From Hyphomicrobium sp. (GTDB lineage: Bacteria; Pseudomonadota; Alphaproteobacteria; Rhizobiales; Hyphomicrobiaceae), in assembly GCA_003987725.1 (NCBI GenBank), contig RXJH01000006.1, forward strand, positions 1 through 64,000: DNA of 64,000 bases. The letters are read 5' to 3'. Positions within the stretch are counted from its first letter, which is position 1. The number at the start of each line of letters is the position of its first letter. The position numbers were made by a program, and so were the translations under genes. The notes beneath the pieces are model-generated. The model searched no databases. It had not been told where the DNA came from and was given only the letters and a program-made list of their open reading frames with translations. Shown piece by piece: positions 28,301 to 36,421 of the stretch.

Positions 28301-28591
28301 TCAGCCGCCATTCTCACGCATCGTATCCCAGAAATCGACCGTCGCTTCCCTGAGCGTGCCTTCGCAATCCCGTCCGCAATCGATCGCAGTGCCACGATGA
28401 AGAACGAGCTTCTTGCCGTCGCGTCCTGCCAGCAGCCCGGCCGTGTAGCAGGTTCCGTGCCCATACCGGCTGCAAGCCATTACTGATCCCTCGGGGCTGT
28501 ATGCATGCGCTCTTTGCCCGGCAGCAGCCGGCAGTGCACCGAGCGATAAGACCGCAAGTGACACCGCAAAAGGAAGAAAGTTCTGTTTCAT
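28301..28591 (-). CDS. Small secreted cysteine-containing protein, unknown
   Basis: This is a 96-residue protein with a clear signal peptide (MKQNFLPFAVSLAVLSLGAL, cleaved near PAAA/GQRA). The mature part has four cysteines in two pairs (MACSRYGHGTC and DCGRDC), which suggests disulfides in the periplasm. AGGAGG stands just before the ATG. I recognise no family. The bases between it and the LysR gene (28592-28929) are rather AT-rich and hold no gene. Confidence 0.7.
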   Translation of the reverse strand: MKQNFLPFAVSLAVLSLGALPAAAGQRAHAYSPEGSVMACSRYGHGTCYTAGLLAGRDGKKLVLHRGTAIDCGRDCEGTLREATVDFWDTMRENGG

Positions 28592-28929
28592 GAGACGCCT
28601 CCTTCGTTATTACATTTGCAACAATACATATTACAAAAGATGCGATCAGAAAATTCCTTCCAGCGCAAATGCGCCGCAAAATTCGATATTCCAAAATAGC
28701 GCCAGAAAATCTGATTTAACGCCTTAGCTGATCGAGGCGCTAATCGCCAACGTTAGCAGATTGCACCGCTGCAAAATTTCGTCGGCGGGAATATCAAAAG
28801 AAGAAGAAGTTCATTGGTTTGGTCGACGAAGATCATAACCTGTGACGTAGACCAATTGAACTAATGGACAGCATTCGTAGTCGCCGGCGGCGCCTGGCTA
28901 CGTGCGCCAGACGATTATTGAGAGGGGCG

Positions 28930-29934
28930 ATGAACTTCCAGCAGTTGCGAATTCTCCGTGAAACAATTCGGTATAAGTTCAATATAACGGATGTCGCGAA
29001 TGCTATATTCGCTTCGCAGTCGGGCGTCAGCAAGCAGATCAGGGAACTCGAGGACGAACTGGGCTCTCCGCTCTTCGTTCGACGCGGCAAGCGGCTTCTC
29101 GGCCTGACGGATCTCGGGGCCGACGTTGCGAGAATTGCCGAGCGTGTCCTATTCGAAGCCGACAATATCAAACAGGCCGCGGCGCAGTTTGCGATCCAGG
29201 ATCAGGGAATCCTGCAGATTGCAACGACGCATACCCAAGCACGTTACGCGCTCCCCGATATCGTCGTGAAATTCAAGCAGAGCTTTCCGGCAGTCCGGCT
29301 CGACTTGCGTCAGGTAAATCCCAAGGATATCGCATCGTTTCTCCTCGCCGGCGAGGCCGACATAGGCATCGGCACCGATGTCTTTGCCGATGTCGAAGAG
29401 ATTCTTGCACTTCCATTCTACGTATGGAGCCACATTGTCGTGGCGCCGGTCGGCCACCCTCTCGAGAACCGCAAAGCCGTTACACTCGATGAGCTCGCGC
29501 AGTATCCTGTCATCACCTACGATACTGGCATCACCGGCCGCCCGCGCATCGACGAAGCCTTCGATAACGCCAACGTCGTGCCGCAAATTTCGATGACCGC
29601 CCTCGATGCCGATGTCATCAAAGCTTACGTCGCTTCTGGATTGGGCATAGGGATCATCGCGCCCATGGCCTATGACGCGGCACGTGATGCCGGACTGATC
29701 GTACTCGATTGCGCCGAGCAGATCGCGCCCAGCACCACCAGCATCGCCATCCGCCGCGGGCGTCTGCAGAGAGGCTTTGTCTATAGGTTCATCGAACTCT
29801 GCGCTCCGCATCTGACGGAGAATGATATTCGCGATGCCGAGTTGCTGACCGGAGACGAACACCTGAAGCGAGGGCACCCGTTCTCACACACCGGCCTGAT
29901 CAACTGGAATCGCAATTCGGCACTCTTGGTCTGA
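28930..29934 (+). CDS. LysR-type regulator of the CysB/Cbl group
   Basis: This 334-residue regulator begins MNFQQLRILRETI and continues ASQSGVSKQIRELEDELG, the helix-turn-helix pattern of CysB and Cbl, which activate sulfur-starvation genes with N-acetylserine or APS as signals. The C-terminal effector domain is of the same type. The ATG at 28930 is preceded by AGAGGGG; the frame upstream to 28864 is not homologous. It is convergent with the minus-strand ABC transporter/flavoprotein operon, so it may control it; AsfR of the Pseudomonas aryl-desulfonation locus is also a LysR protein beside similar genes. Confidence 0.85.
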   Translation: MNFQQLRILRETIRYKFNITDVANAIFASQSGVSKQIRELEDELGSPLFVRRGKRLLGLTDLGADVARIAERVLFEADNIKQAAAQFAIQDQGILQIATTHTQARYALPDIVVKFKQSFPAVRLDLRQVNPKDIASFLLAGEADIGIGTDVFADVEEILALPFYVWSHIVVAPVGHPLENRKAVTLDELAQYPVITYDTGITGRPRIDEAFDNANVVPQISMTALDADVIKAYVASGLGIGIIAPMAYDAARDAGLIVLDCAEQIAPSTTSIAIRRGRLQRGFVYRFIELCAPHLTENDIRDAELLTGDEHLKRGHPFSHTGLINWNRNSALLV

Positions 29935-29957
29935 CGCGCGTGGGAGAAGGGCGCTAA

Positions 29958-30911
29958 TCACCCGAGCTGGCTGAGCGCCCAACGCACGTTTTTCCGAACA
30001 TCAGCATCGATGTCGTCGGCAGCCCTTTCAAGATGCGCGAGAGCCTCGCTGGCCTTCAACTCACCGAGAGCAGCGGCAGCTTCCTTGCGCATGTTGGGCT
30101 CCGGGTGCGTAAGGCCGTGCGCGATCGCTATTGCGGCGGCTCGGACTTTTAGCGCCGCCAAACTCCGAATGGCCTTGAGCCGCACTTGCCAGAACTCATC
30201 GTCGAGACGCGCGATGAGCGCGTCTTTGGCTGAGACCCCGCTGCGGCTTCGGCCAAGCGCCTCAGCTGCGCTCTCGCGCACCGGCCATTCCGCGTCGTCA
30301 AGCGCGCGTGCGATGGCCTCGGAGGAAGATGGCGCCTGCGAGAACGCGAGTGCATTGATCGCCGCTCTTCGAACGGTCGCGTCGCTATCGCTTGCGGCCG
30401 AGCGAAGCGCAGGCACGGATTCTTCCAGCTTCAAGAATCCGATCACGCCTACGGCTTGAATGCGAACTGCCGCATTCGGATCGCGCATTGCGTCCAGAGC
30501 TGGCTTCAATGCCTCCGGACGCCTCAGCTCTTTGAGCGCGCGCAAGGCCGCTTCTTTGACGAAAGCCGACGGATGCGCGACGAAGGGTAAGATCACATCC
30601 GCATTCCGCGGATCCTTGAGTTCCGCCAGGCTTTCGGCCGCGGCCCGCGTGACGGCCGGATCGGCATCCGTCAACGCCTTGGTGAGAGCATCCGCAGCCT
30701 CCGCGCCATCGAAAGATCCAAGCGCTATCGCCGCCTGCAGGCGAATACCGGAATCGGGATCTCTCGCCGCCGACGCGAGCAAGGGAACGGCATCCGGCAG
30801 TCCGGAATCGGCAAGCGCAAGGATGGCGACACGGCGTTCGCCCGCGTCCGCGGAACGAAGCGCCTCGGCCAGCTCATCCAGATCGGCGGTATCCTCGAAT
30901 ATGCCTGCCAT
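29958..30911 (-). CDS. HEAT-repeat protein
   Basis: The 317-residue protein is built of about ten HEAT-type repeats of roughly 31 residues (for example DPDSGIRLQAAIALGSFDGA and NMRKEAAAALGELKASEALA), forming an all-helical scaffold with no catalytic motif and no signal peptide. It is the last gene of the operon, 21 bases after the ferredoxin gene. It probably binds one of the partner proteins, perhaps as an assembly factor for the flavoprotein/ferredoxin enzyme; this is inference. Confidence 0.85.
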   Translation of the reverse strand: MAGIFEDTADLDELAEALRSADAGERRVAILALADSGLPDAVPLLASAARDPDSGIRLQAAIALGSFDGAEAADALTKALTDADPAVTRAAAESLAELKDPRNADVILPFVAHPSAFVKEAALRALKELRRPEALKPALDAMRDPNAAVRIQAVGVIGFLKLEESVPALRSAASDSDATVRRAAINALAFSQAPSSSEAIARALDDAEWPVRESAAEALGRSRSGVSAKDALIARLDDEFWQVRLKAIRSLAALKVRAAAIAIAHGLTHPEPNMRKEAAAALGELKASEALAHLERAADDIDADVRKNVRWALSQLG

Positions 30912-30932
30912 CGTTTCCCGGCACGCTCCTGG

Positions 30933-31166
30933 TTATTTGAGAAGAAAAGGAATGTTCACAGTCAGCGCTGCCGTCGGGCAATCGCACTGGCACGGCAGGC
31001 AGTACCAGCATTCGTCGTAGGCCATGTACGCCTTGTTCGTCAGATCGCTGATCCGCAGCACGTCAAGCGGACAGACATCGACACAAACGGTGCAACCCTT
31101 GTCCGCAATGCACTTCTCGTTGTCCACGACGACGGGAACGCTCGTCGGCGTATTTGCCAGCGGCAT
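30933..31166 (-). CDS. Two-cluster ferredoxin resembling the APS reductase beta subunit
   Basis: This 77-residue protein has eight cysteines in two 4Fe-4S motifs. The first is spread over EKCIADKGCTVCVDVCP and the second over DECWYCLPCQCDCP; the WYC-x2-C pattern resembles AprB of adenylylsulfate reductase. It lies directly after the flavoprotein gene and is likely its electron-transfer subunit. A ferredoxin gene (asfB) is also next to a reductase (asfA) in the sulfonate locus of Pseudomonas putida, which I offer only as a parallel. Confidence 0.88.
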   Translation of the reverse strand: MPLANTPTSVPVVVDNEKCIADKGCTVCVDVCPLDVLRISDLTNKAYMAYDECWYCLPCQCDCPTAALTVNIPFLLK

Positions 31167-31198
31167 GATGGAACTCCCCTGAAACTCTGCTGAATGGG

Positions 31199-32941
31199 CT
31201 AAGCCCGCGCTTCGATGCGCTGGCGGTAATAAATGTCCTTTTCGTCGTCATCGATCGGCACGACGTAAGGATCGACGGCTCGCTTTTCACATATCATCCG
31301 GCCATCGGTTTTGCCGAGAAGCGTATGACAGAACCAGTTCTCGTCGTCGCGGCCGGGATAATCCGTACGCAAATGGTAGAGCCCCCAACGGCTCTCGGTT
31401 CGAAACAGCGAAGAGCAGGCCGCCATATCCGCGCAATCCAAGATCGAGGACGCTTCCAGTGCCCGGAGAAGCTCATGCGCGTTGCGCGCAATCATGCCCG
31501 TTTCCATGTCCTCGCGAACTTCCGCAAAGCGGGACTGCGCCAGCCGATACTTTTGAGGCACCTTCGGAGGTTGCAGATAGTCGTTCACGAAACGGCGCGT
31601 CTTGTATTCGATCTGGTTGGGCGGAATACCGTCCTCGCGCCGCGTCGGAGCCAGAACGCGCTCGCGCTCACGCGCGATATCCTCCGGATCGTAGGCGGCA
31701 AAGTCGACGTCCTTGGCAAAGTCACTCGCGTGCTGGCCTGCAATCGACCCGTTGGTGAAGGCGCCGAGCATGTAGCTGTGCGGAACGCTCGCCATGTCGC
31801 CCGCAGCATAAAGACCCGGCACGGTCGTCCGCGCGAATTCGTCCACAAAAACGCCGGAGGCACTATGCCCCGAGCAGAATCCAATCTCGGACACATGCAT
31901 CTCGATCTTGTTGCCGCGGTAATCGGTTCCTCGATTGGCGTGAAACTGTCCGCGAGACGGCCGCTCGACCTTGTGCAGGATGGATTCGATTTCCGAGATC
32001 GTGTTCTCGTGCAAATGATTGAGCTTCAGGTAGACAGGCCCCTTCCCGGACTGAAGCTCGTTGTAGAACTCCAGCATCATCTGTCCCGACCAATAATCGC
32101 ATTCGATGAAGCGCGCGTCCTCGTTATTCACCGTGTACGCGCCGAATGGTCCGGCGACATACGCACAAGCCGGCCCGTTGTAATCCTTTATCAGCGGATT
32201 GATCTGGAAACACTCGAGGTTCGCGAGCTTCGCGCCGGCGTGATAGGCCATCGCATAGCCGTCACCCGAATTGGCGGCATTCTCGTAGGTGCCGAAAAGG
32301 TATCCCGAAGCCGGAAGGCCGAGGCGCCCCGCAGCCCCCATGCAAAGAATGACGGCCTTCGCCTTGACGATGAGGAACTCCGCCGTTCGCGTATTGACGG
32401 CGATCGCGCCTGCCACCCGGCCATCCTTGCCCTGAAGCAGTCTCGTCGCAATGTAACGGTTCGAGATGAGAAGCTGCACGCGGCGAAGCTGGCGATAAAG
32501 GGCCTTCTTCACCGTATCGCCATTGGGCATCGGCAGTACGTAGGTGCCGAGATGATGCACTTTCTTGACGTCGAAGTCGCCGTTCTCGTTCTTCTGAAAA
32601 CGAATGCCGTATTTATCCAGCTCTTGGATAATGGAGTAACATTGCTCTGCGTATTTCAGAACGGCCTTCTGGTTGACGATGCCGTCATTCGCGATGGTGA
32701 TCTCTCTTGTATATTGCTCGGGCGTCGCATGACCTGGAATGACGGCGTTGTTCAAACCGTCCATGCCCATGCTGATGGCGCCGGAACGCTTGACGTTCGC
32801 TTTTTCGAGCAAAATCACCTTGGCGTTGGGATTCTTCATCTTGGCCTTCAGCGCCGCCATTGGCCCCGCCGTTCCGCCACCGATTACAAGGACGTCGCAG
32901 TCAACCTCGGTGAGGCCATCGACGATCTTGTCCAAACTCAT
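31199..32941 (-). CDS. Fumarate-reductase/APS-reductase-type flavoprotein subunit
   Basis: This 580-residue flavoprotein opens with the FAD-binding CDVLVIGGGTAGPMAALKA and has the GMDGLNNAVIPG and GLYAAGDMASVPHSYMLGAF segments of the fumarate reductase / succinate dehydrogenase / AprA superfamily. I start at the ATG at 32941 (protein MSLDKIVDGL), preceded by GGGGAT; the 37 codons before it are not family-like. Paired with the AprB-like ferredoxin and placed behind an aliphatic-sulfonate-type ABC transporter, it is probably a reductive enzyme of organosulfur use. It lacks a membrane anchor subunit, so it is not a respiratory complex II. Confidence 0.85.
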   Translation of the reverse strand: MSLDKIVDGLTEVDCDVLVIGGGTAGPMAALKAKMKNPNAKVILLEKANVKRSGAISMGMDGLNNAVIPGHATPEQYTREITIANDGIVNQKAVLKYAEQCYSIIQELDKYGIRFQKNENGDFDVKKVHHLGTYVLPMPNGDTVKKALYRQLRRVQLLISNRYIATRLLQGKDGRVAGAIAVNTRTAEFLIVKAKAVILCMGAAGRLGLPASGYLFGTYENAANSGDGYAMAYHAGAKLANLECFQINPLIKDYNGPACAYVAGPFGAYTVNNEDARFIECDYWSGQMMLEFYNELQSGKGPVYLKLNHLHENTISEIESILHKVERPSRGQFHANRGTDYRGNKIEMHVSEIGFCSGHSASGVFVDEFARTTVPGLYAAGDMASVPHSYMLGAFTNGSIAGQHASDFAKDVDFAAYDPEDIARERERVLAPTRREDGIPPNQIEYKTRRFVNDYLQPPKVPQKYRLAQSRFAEVREDMETGMIARNAHELLRALEASSILDCADMAACSSLFRTESRWGLYHLRTDYPGRDDENWFCHTLLGKTDGRMICEKRAVDPYVVPIDDDEKDIYYRQRIEARA

Positions 32942-33096
32942 GAGATCCCCGTCGTTTGTGAATTTCGCCGCGATCGTCGTCAGACGCGCTGCTGAAGCAT
33001 GCAGATTGAATTCCAAAACTTCTAAGCGCGGCTTGGCGCGATGCCGTACCAAGAAAAACTGCAGTCGATATCCGATTACTTCATAAGGCGCCGCGG

Positions 33097-33945
33097 TCAG
33101 TTGCGCGCGTCTGCGGTAATCCCAAGCGGACTGAGCCGTTGCAGGGCATTGCCATCCAGCGTCGATCGCAACAGCGAGAGACAGTGCGCCTTCAATTTCC
33201 CGAATTCCTGCGACGCCATGATTTCCGTCGGACGAGGACGCGCGAACGGCACTTCGATTACTTCGAGAATCCGGCCGGGACGCGAACTCATCACGATGAT
33301 CCGGTCCGCTAGAAACAACGCTTCGTCGATATCATGCGTCACAAAGACGATGGTTGTCGGCACACGTTGCCAAATTGCGAGTAACAGCTCCTGCATCATC
33401 AATCGCGTCAACGCATCGAGAGCGCCGAACGGCTCGTCCATCAGCAGAAGCCGCGGCCGGTTGACAAGGACGCGCGCAATTTCGACACGCTGCTGCATAC
33501 CGCCCGAAAGCTGCTTCGGATAGCGATGGGCGAAGTCGCTCAAGCCGACGAGCTCGAGCATTTCACTCGCCAGTCGCCGCCGTTCCGCCTTGCGGATGCC
33601 GCGCATCTTCGGCCCGAACGCGACGTTGTCCCGCGCCGATTTCCACGGAAAGAGCGTATGATGCTGGAAGACAATGCCGCGATCGGGATGCGGCCCCCCA
33701 ACGTTTTCGGAATCGACATGAAGACTGCCCTTCGCAATCTTGATGTGCCCGGCAAGCGCGCCAAGCAGCGTGGACTTCCCGCACCCCGAAGGGCCGAGGA
33801 TGCACACGAATTCGCCCGGCTCGATGGTGAAGCTGACGTCCTGCACCGCCTCGAAGGCATCCGCACCGCTCCCAAGCCTGATCGAGACGTGCTCGGCATC
33901 GATGCGGCCGCCCTTGTGCCGCGCGCTGAGTTCACGACGGCTCAT
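33097..33945 (-). CDS. ABC transporter ATPase (SsuB/TauB/NrtD type)
   Basis: This 282-residue ATPase has Walker A GPSGCGKST, Q-loop FQHHTLFPW, signature LSGGMQQR, Walker B LLLMDEPFGALD and the switch histidine THDIDEA. This pattern is typical of importers for nitrate, sulfonates, taurine or related anions. Its start overlaps the permease stop by ATGA. Confidence 0.92.
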   Translation of the reverse strand: MSRRELSARHKGGRIDAEHVSIRLGSGADAFEAVQDVSFTIEPGEFVCILGPSGCGKSTLLGALAGHIKIAKGSLHVDSENVGGPHPDRGIVFQHHTLFPWKSARDNVAFGPKMRGIRKAERRRLASEMLELVGLSDFAHRYPKQLSGGMQQRVEIARVLVNRPRLLLMDEPFGALDALTRLMMQELLLAIWQRVPTTIVFVTHDIDEALFLADRIIVMSSRPGRILEVIEVPFARPRPTEIMASQEFGKLKAHCLSLLRSTLDGNALQRLSPLGITADARN

Positions 33946-34784
33946 CGGCGCAATTCCTCAGGCGTATGCCACGGCGTCAGCGCCGCTCCAATTCGACGCA
34001 AAAGATAGCTGCTTCCCATGCCGAGCATTCCGATCAGCACCATTCCAAGAACGATATCGGCATAGTTCTGCAGCGTGTACGATTCCCAGGTGAAATAGCC
34101 GATGCCGAATTGCCCGGAGATCATCTCCGCCGTGATGAGGCAGAACCACGATGTGCCCATACCGACCGCCAGCCCCGTGACGATGCTCGGCGCCGCACCG
34201 GGCAAAATCACTTCCCACAGGATGGCCTGTCGCGTTCCACCGAGGCTGCGCGCGGAAGCGATGAGGCGCGGATCGACGTTTTCAACGCCGTGAACCGTAT
34301 TGAGAAGTATCGGAAACACCGCGCCTATGAACGTGATGAAGATCATCGAAAGCTCGGACGACGGAAACATCAGGACGGCGAGCGGTATCCAGGCAACCGC
34401 CGGTATCGGCCGCAGCAATTCGAGCGGTGGCGACAGAAGATCGGCCGCCCGCCTCGATTTTCCGATCGCAAGGCCCAACCCGATGCCGACGACGACAGCA
34501 ATCGCGTAACCGGCAAACACGCGTGTCAAACTCGTTGCAATGTGCGCGAAGACCTTCGGCGATTTTGCGAACGCGATAGCCGCAAAAAGGACGTCGGTAG
34601 GCCCGGGAACATTGGCGAACGTGATGATCCCGAGATCGACGCGAAAGCGGGAAGCCGCCTGCCACGCGAGGAGGCAGACGGCGACCGATATTGCCCTTAC
34701 GATCCAACGGCCGTAGGCGGATTCAAATGACTGGGCCAAACTGTCGGCCTCAGTTGCTTGCGAGCACAGCGGCGCGCGCACCAT
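33942..34784 (-). CDS. ABC transporter permease (SsuC/TauC type)
   Basis: This inner-membrane protein has about six helices and the EAA-loop region LIASARSLGGTRQAILWEVI, which couples to the ATPase. The open frame begins at 34826; I prefer the ATG at 34784. Either start overlaps the 3' end of the binding-protein gene (34750), by 77 or 35 bases, so the start is uncertain and a downstream TTG is also possible. It forms an importer with the flanking ATPase and binding protein. Confidence 0.88.
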   Translation of the reverse strand: MVRAPLCSQATEADSLAQSFESAYGRWIVRAISVAVCLLAWQAASRFRVDLGIITFANVPGPTDVLFAAIAFAKSPKVFAHIATSLTRVFAGYAIAVVVGIGLGLAIGKSRRAADLLSPPLELLRPIPAVAWIPLAVLMFPSSELSMIFITFIGAVFPILLNTVHGVENVDPRLIASARSLGGTRQAILWEVILPGAAPSIVTGLAVGMGTSWFCLITAEMISGQFGIGYFTWESYTLQNYADIVLGMVLIGMLGMGSSYLLRRIGAALTPWHTPEELRR

Positions 34785-36162
34785 TGTAGTCGAGCACCTT
34801 GCCGCCGTGGTTTTTGGCCCATCCATCGGCGCTTTCTTTGAGCAGGAAGGCGCTCACTTCCCCACTATCCGTGCGGACGAACCAAGACTTGGCGCCAAGC
34901 AGCTTGATGCCGCTCTCACGATCTTGCGCGTAGAAAACCCGGATCGACTTCCCCTCGGCTTCGAACGCCTTGGCCGCTTTGAATGCGTTTTCCGCAGATG
35001 CATAGTGATGGACGAGAGGCTCATCCTTGATCCAGATCTGCGCCACCCGCTTCGGATCCTTGATCTCTTCGCCGGTGAGCGCGTCCTTGGCCTTCAGCGG
35101 CAGCTGCTCGTAGTTCTTGAGGTGCGCCTCGTAATCGAGACCCGCCTCCTTGAACGCTTCTTTGATGTACCGGTCGGAGATGAACGTGTTGATGTCGAGC
35201 CCCTGATCCGTCTTCTTCAGAAGCTTCAGCGTCTCGATCGCCGCCGCGACATCTTGACGGAACTCGGGCTTCCAGGTCAGGTCGCGCGTCTGCAATCCGA
35301 GCGGGCCGTGAAAGAGATAGTCGACTTCCGCCTCAACGCCCGTCACCTTGGCGATCAACTCGCTGTATTTCTCGGGCTCTGCCGCAATCCGGCGATCTGC
35401 TTCGATTGCTGCGCGCAGGTACGCGACAACGATCTCCGGATATTTTTCGGCATAAGCCGCATCGACAAGCGCTCCATGAAGGGTTGGGCTTGTCACCTGC
35501 GAACCGTCAAGGATTTTGCGGGCGAAGCCGCGCCACGGGAAGAGTTCGGCATAGGGAACAAAATCGGCATGAGCGTCGATCTTATTGGCCTGTAATGCCG
35601 GGCCCGCAACTTCCGGCGCCTGAGTGATGATCGTGACGTCCTTCTCGGGATCCCAGCCCTGCGCCGCGACAGCCCTGAGCAGTAGCGCGTGAGCGGTCGA
35701 AGCGAATGGCACCGAAATGGTCTTGCCCTTCAGTTCGGAAAAGGACTGGATAGGCGAACCCGCCGGAACGACAACGCCGTTGCCGCTGCCCTTCACGCTA
35801 CCCTGAAGTACGGTGATGAAAATGCTCTTGCGGCCGGCCTTTTCGTGAGCGACGCCGTTGAGCACGCCCGGAAAGTCCGCCATGACGCCGAAATCCAGTT
35901 TGCCGGCGATCTGCTCATTGGTGATCGGCGCACCACTCGTAAAATTCTTCCACTGAATATCGTAAGTCACATCTTTGTACTTGCCGTCGTGCGGCAGGTA
36001 TTTCTCGAGGAGCTTTTCCTCGCGGATGATCAGCCCGCCGGTTGCGGTATTGATCGTCGCGTCCTGCGTGCCGATAGCGACACGGATCGTCTCGGCCTGA
36101 GCGGCCGATACGGCGAAACTTGCCGTTATCATAAAGGTAGCGAGAAGCGGCTGAATACGCAT
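34750..36162 (-). CDS. Periplasmic substrate-binding protein with an extra C-terminal domain
   Basis: The mature protein follows a signal peptide (MRIQPLLATFMITASFAVSA...AQA). Residues 25-340 are an SsuA/NrtA-like binding domain (FGVMADFPGVLNG, PAGSPIQSFSELKGKTISVP). About 120 residues follow that such proteins normally lack (from about DALTGEEIKDPKRVAQ to the end); the pattern SGEVSAFLLKESADGWA with GGKVLDYNGA looks reminiscent of NosL-type domains. The start at 36162 has GGGGGA upstream; the ATG six codons earlier is less likely. It heads the transporter-reductase-ferredoxin-HEAT operon. Substrate unknown; sulfonate or related anion suspected. Confidence 0.85.
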   Translation of the reverse strand: MRIQPLLATFMITASFAVSAAQAETIRVAIGTQDATINTATGGLIIREEKLLEKYLPHDGKYKDVTYDIQWKNFTSGAPITNEQIAGKLDFGVMADFPGVLNGVAHEKAGRKSIFITVLQGSVKGSGNGVVVPAGSPIQSFSELKGKTISVPFASTAHALLLRAVAAQGWDPEKDVTIITQAPEVAGPALQANKIDAHADFVPYAELFPWRGFARKILDGSQVTSPTLHGALVDAAYAEKYPEIVVAYLRAAIEADRRIAAEPEKYSELIAKVTGVEAEVDYLFHGPLGLQTRDLTWKPEFRQDVAAAIETLKLLKKTDQGLDINTFISDRYIKEAFKEAGLDYEAHLKNYEQLPLKAKDALTGEEIKDPKRVAQIWIKDEPLVHHYASAENAFKAAKAFEAEGKSIRVFYAQDRESGIKLLGAKSWFVRTDSGEVSAFLLKESADGWAKNHGGKVLDYNGARAAVLASN

Positions 36163-36421
36163 CGTAGTCCCCCAATTCAAAAGCCGTCGCGATCGTCCGC
36201 CGATGCTTCGGCGGCTCAGCGCGATTTGGAGGAAACTTGCAGACGCGTATGTGGGCAGTAAAGGGTTGATCGAGGCTTCCGTTAGACTGATTTCTGCTAA
36301 GAAATCCCAGCCTTCTAAGGAGCAAATCGATGCTCCTCAAACGGCGCCCATCGCCCTCCGCTGTAGCGGATTTCCAATCGCGATTGCGCGCAGCAAATGT
36401 CTATGGCGGTCGCAACCAGCT

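Noticed and set aside
31325-32995. 556-codon plus-strand frame
   Set aside because: It is exactly antisense to the flavoprotein gene. Long shadows are common in GC-rich genes, and the composition is Arg-rich with no motif.
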